Shown here in pieces: positions 7,262 through 12,049 of a stretch of DNA of 12,049 bases (positions within the stretch are counted from its first letter, which is position 1; each line of letters opens with the position of its first letter). The stretch is from Comamonadaceae bacterium (GTDB taxonomy: Bacteria > Pseudomonadota > Gammaproteobacteria > Burkholderiales > Burkholderiaceae_C): assembly GCA_947454585.1 (NCBI GenBank), contig CANGML010000031.1:1-12049 (forward strand), read 5' to 3'. Both the position numbers and the translations under genes were made by a program. The notes under the pieces were generated by a model, which was not told where the DNA came from, searched no databases, and was given only the letters and a program-made list of their open reading frames with translations.

Positions 7262-8280
7262 TTGGCTTTCCCTGCGCGATAGGCCTTCAAGTGACGGAAC
7301 ACTTCATCAAATGTGTCAGCAGGCACCAAGGTGCCGCGAATACGGGGGTACAACTTATCAGCCAAGTCGTTCCAGGCACGCAGTTGTTCTGCATTGGGTT
7401 TGTTGACGACCAAGCCTCGCTTTTTCATGGCGTCAACGGCCTCTTCCACCTCTTGACGTGCTTTGGCGCGAATTTGCGCCCCGGCTTTGTCACTGGCTGT
7501 GCGCACCGCGGCTTGGCTATCGGGGGACATCTCGTCCCATGATTTTTTAGTCACGACCAAGGCACCGACGATGGGCGCCCAGTTGATTTCCAACATATGG
7601 GGGGCCATGGTGTAAACCTGACTCGCCAAGGCAAAGTAAGGCGTTGAAGGCACCACATTGATCATGCCCGTTTGCACAGAGGGCAAGATGTCACTGGTCT
7701 CTAAGGGAACAGGGGTGTAGCCCATGCTTTTCATGATCTCTTGTTGATCAGCCTCGCCACCCCAGGCGAAGAACTTCATTTTTTGATAGTCCTCCGGTTT
7801 GAATGCGGGCTCTTTGGAAAAGAACCGAACCCAGCCTGCATCGCCCCACGCTAAAACGACGAATCCTTTGTCGAGAAACTTCTTCTCCATGGCAGGACGC
7901 ATCTTTTCACGCACATAGTCCACCTCCTCCCACGACTTGAACAACAGTGGCATGGACTGCAAGGCGGCAATGGAGGGTTCAATTTCACGCAGGCCCACCA
8001 CGGAGAGCAGGGCCCCCTGCAACTGGCCAATGCGCATGCGGCGTGCCATCTCGGTCTCACCACCTTGGCTGCCATCTGGAAACACCACAAACTTAGCATT
8101 ACCCCCCTGCGCGGTGCGCCATGCATCACCAATCTCCATCAACTGACGGTGGTAAAGCGAGTTTTTGGGGGCAAGGGTGCCAAAGCGCAGTTGCTTGTCA
8201 GCGGACCACGAAGTGGCTTGGCTCAACAACAGGCTGGCACCCACGCAAATTTGCACACACGATTTAAAAAATTTAGACAT
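7258..8280 (-). CDS. TRAP transporter periplasmic substrate-binding protein, DctP family (TatP-like)
   Basis: Periplasmic solute receptor of 340 residues. A Sec signal peptide has a Lys-containing start, a hydrophobic core at residues 9-20 and a likely cut after SWSA (Ala27). The mature protein begins LRFGTLAPKNS, followed by FPDGSQGGETEMARRMRIG (67-85) and LETSDILPSVQTGMINVVPS (193-212), the order seen in DctP proteins. In typical family members an arginine in a K-[IVM]-R-V segment near the middle clamps the substrate carboxylate; here the equivalent stretch reads KMKFFAW (167-173) with phenylalanine at that place, suggesting a different or non-carboxylate ligand. It starts 9 bp after tatT with only a weak ribosome site (GAAAG) and overlaps the permease gene. 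The ligand is unknown. Confidence 0.9.
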   Translation of the reverse strand: MSKFFKSCVQICVGASLLLSQATSWSADKQLRFGTLAPKNSLYHRQLMEIGDAWRTAQGGNAKFVVFPDGSQGGETEMARRMRIGQLQGALLSVVGLREIEPSIAALQSMPLLFKSWEEVDYVREKMRPAMEKKFLDKGFVVLAWGDAGWVRFFSKEPAFKPEDYQKMKFFAWGGEADQQEIMKSMGYTPVPLETSDILPSVQTGMINVVPSTPYFALASQVYTMAPHMLEINWAPIVGALVVTKKSWDEMSPDSQAAVRTASDKAGAQIRAKARQEVEEAVDAMKKRGLVVNKPNAEQLRAWNDLADKLYPRIRGTLVPADTFDEVFRHLKAYRAGKAK

Positions 8281-8289
8281 TTATGACTT

Positions 8290-9165
8290 TCAAAATAGAT
8301 CTTCAACCGTGTCGAGCAGCCACTGCGCACGCTCACGCATCACTTCGTTTTGCAGGCTACGGTGCTGCTTGCTAATTTCTAAGGCTTGGTTGAGCAGTTG
8401 TTCAAACTGCTGTTTATCTTCAGCAGGCAGCGCCACCCCCTCAGCCTTAGCCACATAGGGACCCGCGTCTTGGCCTTGGCTCCACGTGATCGCCTGATCG
8501 AAATAGGCCACTATTTTTTGTGTCGAACCACCTACTTTTGCCGCCTCCAAGGTGCCCATCAAACTGGCCAAAGCGCCCCTACCAAACTCGGGATTGGCTT
8601 TCCATGCGAGCTCAGCCAAACGCATCGACAGGGGTAAATCAGCCACCAAATCTGGGTCGTCTTTGGACATCGAAATCCAACCGCCCAACGATGCCGCCGC
8701 CCAATAAGCCAACGGGACTTGCGCCTGTGTCAGGCGGGGGTGCTTGCTTGCATCCGATTGCCCAATGGCAGCGGTGATACCTGGCGCACTCAGCTCCAAT
8801 GCCGTCATCGCGTGACGATGTGCACGCGCATACAAGCGGGCCGCACGCTCACGCATGTGAGCTGCCGCTTTGGGCGCTTGGGCATCGATCTTTTCGGCAT
8901 CCAAAGCCACAAAGGCGTAGGCGTATTGCGTGAAGCCCGAAGACACCGATTCGGCCAACTTCAAATGACCCGGTGTTTCTTTCAACACCGATTCAGAGAA
9001 CTTCAAATAAAACGCACTCGCTTCACGGGCCAATTGCAGATCGTCCTCGCTTGACACAGGCTGACTCGACAACGCATGTGCGGTTTGGTCCATCACATAG
9101 GGGCGAACTGCGCAGCCTGAAAAAGCCAGCATCAGCGCCAACAAGGGCATAAGTCGGTATGAAAT
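8290..9165 (-). CDS. tatT: TatT-type TRAP-associated lipoprotein (TPR-like)
   Basis: Helical lipoprotein resembling the TatT component of TPR-associated TRAP (TPAT) transporters, known from Treponema pallidum, where it pairs with the binding protein. Lipobox-like AFSGC is followed by alanine, which predicts outer-membrane sorting. The rest is almost all helical, with repeated aromatic/alanine-rich hairpins (for example AYAFVALDAEKI, AARLYARAHRHAMTALELS, PLAYWAAASLGGWI) typical of this family. The start is unusual. Upstream TTG codons at 9237 and 9231 lie on top of a candidate promoter and lack a ribosome site, while the ATG at 9150 has none at useful distance and would leave no basic residue in the signal peptide. 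AGAGG (9173-9177) sits 7 nt before an ATT at 9165, so I prefer that; 9150 is the conservative alternative. Family call firm, start uncertain. Confidence 0.8.
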   Translation of the reverse strand: MSYRLMPLLALMLAFSGCAVRPYVMDQTAHALSSQPVSSEDDLQLAREASAFYLKFSESVLKETPGHLKLAESVSSGFTQYAYAFVALDAEKIDAQAPKAAAHMRERAARLYARAHRHAMTALELSAPGITAAIGQSDASKHPRLTQAQVPLAYWAAASLGGWISMSKDDPDLVADLPLSMRLAELAWKANPEFGRGALASLMGTLEAAKVGGSTQKIVAYFDQAITWSQGQDAGPYVAKAEGVALPAEDKQQFEQLLNQALEISKQHRSLQNEVMRERAQWLLDTVEDLF

Positions 9166-9172
9166 AGGACGA

Positions 9173-9177
9173 CCTCT
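9173..9177 (-). promoter_or_regulatory. Ribosome binding site deciding the tatT start
   Basis: The minus strand reads AAAAGAGGTC, and the AGAGG core is 7 nt from an in-frame ATT (9163-9165) but 22 nt from the nearest ATG. It lies downstream of the predicted transcription start near 9197, so it would be in the leader. It argues for AUU initiation, or else marks a weakly translated gene. Confidence 0.45.
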
Positions 9178-9203
9178 TTTGAAGTGTTGAAAAAACTGAG
9201 AAA

Positions 9204-9237
9204 AATATAAGTCGGCAATATGAATATTCAATGACAA
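9204..9237 (-). promoter_or_regulatory. Candidate Pho-box promoter of the tatT-dctP-dctQM operon
   Basis: On the minus strand TTGTCAT (9231-9237) and TATTCAT (9220-9226) are spaced 11 bp apart with linker TGAA. After exactly 10 bp comes TATATT (9204-9209), five of six matches to the -10 consensus. The first unit matches the enteric CTGTCAT unit in six of seven positions; the second shares only TCAT. An ordinary promoter reading (TTGAAT at 9226-9231, 16 bp, TATATT) is also possible, and the two are not exclusive. Confidence 0.55.
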
Positions 9238-9291
9238 GCGTCATCAAGTTGAAACAGTTCAAGCGGATGATTCCGACAAAAGGAAATAACC

Positions 9292-10173
9292 ATGAGCGAC
9301 ACACATCAACTCGACGAAGCACAAATTCAACGCTTGCGCGAAGACATCTTGGACACGCTGGATGAAGAGCTTGAGATGTCGATTGACGAAGCGGGTGACA
9401 ACACCGACCGCGTCACGTACTTTCGGGAACTGCTGCGCCTGCAAGGCGAATTGGTCAAGCTGCAAGACTGGGTGGTGGCCACCAAACAAAAAGTAGTGAT
9501 TCTCTTTGAAGGTCGCGACGCAGCAGGCAAAGGCGGTGTGATCAAACGCATCACACAACGCCTCAACCCGCGCGTCTGTCGGGTAGCCGCCCTGCCGGCC
9601 CCCAACGACCGTGAACGCACACAGTGGTACTTTCAACGCTATGTGTCGCACTTGCCTGCCGCCGGAGAAATCGTCTTGTTTGACCGCAGCTGGTACAACC
9701 GCGCAGGCGTAGAACGCGTGATGGGGTTCTGCAATGACGATGAGTACGAGGAATTTTTCCGCACTGTGCCAGAGTTCGAGAAGATGCTGGCGCGCAGCGG
9801 TATCACGCTGATCAAGTACTGGTTTTCCATCACTGACGACGAACAACACAGCCGCTTCTTAGGACGTATCCACGACCCTTTGAAACAATGGAAGCTCAGC
9901 CCCATGGACCTAGAAAGTCGTCGCCGCTGGGAAGATTACACGGTGGCCAAAGAAACCATGATCGAACGCACACATATTCCCGAGGCGCCGTGGTGGGTGG
10001 TGCAGGCAGTCGACAAGAAGAGCGCTCGCTTGAATTGCATTCACCATTTGCTGGGGCATTTCAACTACCACGAGATTGAGCACCCGGAAATCGCATTACC
10101 CGCTCGCGTTCGCAATCCTGACTACATCCGACACCCTATTCCCCACGACATGATCGTTCCAGAAATCTATTGA
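9292..10173 (+). CDS. ppk2: Polyphosphate kinase 2 (class I PPK2)
   Basis: P-loop kinase of 293 residues moving phosphate between polyphosphate and nucleoside diphosphates (ADP or GDP); many class I enzymes favour using polyphosphate to regenerate NTP. The Walker A motif is GRDAAGKGG (74-82, Lys80) and the Walker B/lid region is DRSWYNRAGVERVMGF (131-146), preceded by RERTQWYFQRY (107-117). A C-terminal block near 255-292 includes ARVRNPDYIRHP. Residues 1-40 are acidic and helical. Length is standard for a single-domain class I enzyme, as opposed to the shorter or tandem-domain types. The ATG at 9292 has AAGGA (9280-9284) 7 nt upstream. It is divergent from tatT and followed by dgkA, which has its own promoter signals. 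I found no Pho box oriented toward ppk2; the one in this gap points to tatT, though PhoB bound there could affect both. Confidence 0.95.
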   Translation: MSDTHQLDEAQIQRLREDILDTLDEELEMSIDEAGDNTDRVTYFRELLRLQGELVKLQDWVVATKQKVVILFEGRDAAGKGGVIKRITQRLNPRVCRVAALPAPNDRERTQWYFQRYVSHLPAAGEIVLFDRSWYNRAGVERVMGFCNDDEYEEFFRTVPEFEKMLARSGITLIKYWFSITDDEQHSRFLGRIHDPLKQWKLSPMDLESRRRWEDYTVAKETMIERTHIPEAPWWVVQAVDKKSARLNCIHHLLGHFNYHEIEHPEIALPARVRNPDYIRHPIPHDMIVPEIY

Positions 10174-10187
10174 GCAGCTTTGCGTAA

Positions 10188-10221
10188 TTTTCATCAACGC
10201 GTCATAAAAGATAGATAAATT
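10188..10221 (+). promoter_or_regulatory. Candidate Pho-box promoter of dgkA
   Basis: TTTTCAT (10188-10194) and GCGTCAT (10199-10205) share TCAT at 11-bp spacing with linker CAAC. Exactly 10 bp later stands TAAATT (10216-10221), four of six to the -10 consensus. The geometry is the same as at olsA and tatT. The predicted transcription start is about 10228, almost at the dgkA ATG (10230). Only two units are present and the first is weak outside TTCAT. Confidence 0.5.
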
Positions 10222-10229
10222 TACACACG

Positions 10230-10625
10230 ATGAACGAGATTCATGAAAACTTGCAAAAGCAAAGACGTGGTTTGAACAGAATTGTTCACGCCTTTGGCTA
10301 TTCCATGCAAGGCTTGAAGGCAGGCATGCTTGAACCTGCCTTCAAGCAAGAAGCCTATCTGGCGTTGGTACTGATCCCGCTCTCGTTTTTGGTTGGAAAC
10401 AACTGGGTCGAAATTTCAATTCTTTCAGGATCGGTCATATTTGTGTTGACAGTTGAACTTCTAAACACGGGCCTAGAGTCCGCCATCGATCGCGTGGGCC
10501 CCCAGTGGCACGATTTATCTAAACGCTGCAAAGACTTGGGCAGCGCGGCGGTGCTTCTTAGCATCTTGTTGTGTTTGGCCATCTGGTTAGCAGCCTTGTT
10601 TGCAAAATTACCGCACTACCTGTGA
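10230..10625 (+). CDS. dgkA: Diacylglycerol kinase (prokaryotic DgkA)
   Basis: Small inner-membrane kinase of 131 residues phosphorylating diacylglycerol to phosphatidic acid with MgATP. The family core is intact: EPAFKQE (35-41), VELLNTGLESAIDRV (75-89) and HDLSKRCKDLGSAAVLLS (94-111). Glu76 corresponds to the E. coli catalytic Glu69, and Glu35 and Glu83 to the metal ligands Glu28 and Glu76. Three membrane helices fit residues about 43-56, 60-80 and 106-126. No Shine-Dalgarno sequence precedes the ATG, and the candidate Pho-box promoter predicts a near-leaderless transcript. In this neighbourhood its likely substrate is DAG released by the PlcP-like enzyme, so it competes with the glycosyltransferase for DAG or recycles the surplus. 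It lies 56 bp after ppk2; read-through from ppk2 is also possible. Confidence 0.93.
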   Translation: MNEIHENLQKQRRGLNRIVHAFGYSMQGLKAGMLEPAFKQEAYLALVLIPLSFLVGNNWVEISILSGSVIFVLTVELLNTGLESAIDRVGPQWHDLSKRCKDLGSAAVLLSILLCLAIWLAALFAKLPHYL

Positions 10626-10683
10626 AGCGTCTCATGTTGTGACACACAACTTTATATTCAGCCTCCGCTGACAGCTTTTTTCA

Positions 10684-11979
10684 ATGTCACTTAAAAACTT
10701 AATCGAGATGTTGAATAAACAAAAACTGGTGGATGGCATGGTGCATAGCCAACAGATGCACAAGCAGGATGTTGTCGAGTCCTTGCTAAAGAAACAGCAC
10801 GAAGCAGAACTGCACAACTTCATCGCCAAACAAAGCGCCACTGAACTTGGCAGTTACCTGGACGCCCTCCCCTTAGAAGACGCAGAAAAACTTTGGCACA
10901 AAATTCCGCCGACCCGTGAAAACGATGTGTTGTGGGAGTTATCAGACGAACGGCGCATCGCCATTGCAGGTGATAGACAACCCGACTTTGAATCTAGCAA
11001 GATCAATGTCTACGAACTTGTCGATGGGAGGCTGAAAAATATTGCCATTACCGGCCGAAAAGACCTTGAAGGGGCTAAACCTATTTGGGTTGATTTGATC
11101 AACTCATCCAAGGCTGAAAGGGTGTTTATTGGCGCGCATTTTGGCCTAGAGCTTCCCGATCCGATAGAGGCCACGGACCTAGAAGTCAGTGCACGGTTTC
11201 ACGTCGAAGAAAACGACGATATCCACCTGCATTCGAATTTTTTGCTGGACCGCGAAGGCCACGCCAAAAGCGTTCCGGTGGCATTCATCTTGCACGGGGG
11301 CATCTTGTTCTCGCTGCGCAATGAAGAACTTTCCGTCTTTCGACACCAACGACGCCGTGCGTTGACCCAGCCTGGCTATGTCACGGATTGCGTGGATCTG
11401 TTGCTTGACCTCTATGGTGCGGATGTTGAAGTCTCCGCAGACTCACTAGAGAACATTTACGCCAAGCTCGGCGTGGTGGGACGCCATGTGCTGAGCGAAG
11501 CCATCACCGACCAAGAAGCCGCAGGCATCTTGGCTGACATTGCCGAAGAAGAAGATCAAAACGGTCGTATCCGAAGCAATATTTTGGACACGCAAAGAGC
11601 CCTGAGCTTTTTGATGCGCGGGCGCTTGTTAACGCCCGATCAAATCTCAGACGCCAAACAAATTTTGCGCAACATTGACTCGTTAAACAGCCATACCGCT
11701 TTCTTGTTCGACAAGATCAACTTTTTGATGGACGCCACAATTGGTTTCATCAACATCAACCAAAACAAGCGCGTGAATCAGCTCACGGTATTTAGTGTGG
11801 TGTTCATGCCAATCAACATTTTGGCGGGGGTGGGCGGCATGTCTGAGTTCTCCATGATGACAGAGGGAACACCCTGGCCTGTCGCTTATGGTGGGTTTGC
11901 CGTGGGTTCAGCGTTCATTGGCTTGATCACGTATGTGCTGCTCAAGCATGCCGAGAAAAAACGGCTGAAAAAATCTTGA
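10684..11979 (+). CDS. Divergent CorA-family divalent cation channel with extra N-terminal domain
   Basis: Protein of 431 residues with CorA-like architecture: a long cytoplasmic alpha/beta domain, a stalk helix rich in acidic residues and the block FLFDKINFLMDATIGFININ (340-359), then two C-terminal membrane helices (about 367-384 and 400-420) and a basic tail. The selectivity loop after the first helix, normally Gly-Met-Asn, reads GGMSEFSMM (384-392), so Asn is replaced by Ser. Residues about 40-92 (NFIAKQSATELGSYLDALPLEDAEKLWHKI and following, partly quoted as key residues Leu56, Leu59, Leu62, Trp71) recall the helical repeat of MgtE N-domains, which is unusual in front of CorA. The ion could be Mg2+, Co2+, Ni2+ or Zn2+. 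No strong ribosome site lies before the ATG at 10684; the ATG at 10708 is an alternative. The 58 bp upstream holds no Pho box I accept. Confidence 0.82.
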   Translation: MSLKNLIEMLNKQKLVDGMVHSQQMHKQDVVESLLKKQHEAELHNFIAKQSATELGSYLDALPLEDAEKLWHKIPPTRENDVLWELSDERRIAIAGDRQPDFESSKINVYELVDGRLKNIAITGRKDLEGAKPIWVDLINSSKAERVFIGAHFGLELPDPIEATDLEVSARFHVEENDDIHLHSNFLLDREGHAKSVPVAFILHGGILFSLRNEELSVFRHQRRRALTQPGYVTDCVDLLLDLYGADVEVSADSLENIYAKLGVVGRHVLSEAITDQEAAGILADIAEEEDQNGRIRSNILDTQRALSFLMRGRLLTPDQISDAKQILRNIDSLNSHTAFLFDKINFLMDATIGFININQNKRVNQLTVFSVVFMPINILAGVGGMSEFSMMTEGTPWPVAYGGFAVGSAFIGLITYVLLKHAEKKRLKKS

Positions 11980-11984
11980 AACGG

Positions 11985-12049
11985 TTAAAGATTGGGACGC
12001 CAACGCGCGACTGGAAAGACCAACCTGAAACAAGAGCCCTTCCCTAGCT
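11985..12049 (-). CDS. C-terminal tip of a gene, probably a sensor histidine kinase (partial)
   Basis: Reading in from the right edge on the minus strand gives 20 residues, LGKGSCFRLVFPVARWRPNL, then a TAA at 11985-11987. The GKGSCFRLVFP part resembles the final strand of a histidine-kinase ATPase domain (pattern G-x-G-S/T-x-F-x-x-x-F/L-P). It converges on the CorA-family gene with about 5 bp between the stop codons. With so little sequence the call is tentative; the other two minus frames give no better candidate. Confidence 0.45.
   Translation of the reverse strand, partial: LGKGSCFRLVFPVARWRPNL

Noticed and set aside
9238..9291. Pho box oriented toward ppk2
   Set aside because: TTCA and GTCAT occur on the plus strand but are 13 or 18 bp apart, not 11.
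9259..9849. Minus-strand 196-codon open frame antisense to ppk2
   Set aside because: It covers the PPK2 Walker motifs on the other strand and would run across the tatT/ppk2 promoter region; no coding signal of its own.
10661..10681. Terminator after dgkA (CAGC/GCTG arms followed by T-run)
   Set aside because: The stem is only 4 bp and the T-run does not directly follow it; too weak to call.
10626..10683. Pho box upstream of the CorA-family gene
   Set aside because: GTCTCAT occurs but no matching 7-mer lies 11 bp away on either side, and the TTGTGA/TATATT pair has the wrong spacing for a standard promoter.
1..12049. Mobile elements, CRISPR arrays, tRNA or rRNA genes
   Set aside because: No repeat-spacer pattern, transposase or integrase motifs, terminal inverted repeats or RNA-gene signatures were seen on either strand.

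Overview
The window looks like a chromosomal segment of a betaproteobacterium, most likely Burkholderiales/Comamonadaceae of the freshwater type (Limnohabitans/Rhodoferax-like). This rests on moderate GC content, dense coding, 4-bp operon overlaps and protein flavour; no 16S or marker gene is present, so the taxonomy is an inference. Nothing points to mobile DNA: I see no IS element, integrase, tRNA, CRISPR array or long repeat, and no gene-free stretch longer than about 150 bp.

Layout. (1) 1-1391, minus: UDP-glucose 6-dehydrogenase (ugd), lacking only its last few residues. (2) 1518-4580, minus: a four-gene operon in which each stop overlaps the next start, in the order olsB (ornithine N-acyltransferase), plcP-like metallophosphoesterase, agt-like GT4 glycosyltransferase and an unrecognised 127-residue protein, closed by a clear intrinsic terminator at 1476-1499. 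(3) 4723-5466, plus: olsA (lyso-ornithine lipid O-acyltransferase), divergent from olsB. (4) 5456-9165, minus: a three-gene TRAP transporter operon (TatT lipoprotein, DctP-type binding protein, fused DctQM permease), convergent with olsA. (5) 9292-11979, plus: ppk2 (polyphosphate kinase 2), dgkA (diacylglycerol kinase) and a divergent CorA-family channel with an unusual N-terminus. (6) 11985-12049, minus: the probable C-terminal tip of a sensor histidine kinase running off the window.

How it fits together. The genes read as one phosphorus-economy locus. PlcP-type enzymes cut phospholipids to diacylglycerol (DAG), Agt-type enzymes glycosylate that DAG (UDP-glucuronate from Ugd is one possible donor), OlsB and OlsA build phosphorus-free ornithine lipids, DgkA can return DAG to phosphatidic acid, and PPK2 handles polyphosphate. 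The strongest support comes from non-coding DNA: four candidate Pho boxes (7-mers ending TCAT/TCAC repeated every 11 bp, with a -10-like hexamer exactly 10 bp further on) lie upstream of olsB, olsA, the TRAP operon and dgkA. The least explained parts are a Pho-box-linked TatT-type TRAP transporter whose binding protein lacks the usual carboxylate-binding arginine, and the unknown fourth gene of the lipid operon. All Pho-box calls were made by eye and need a matrix scan and expression data.
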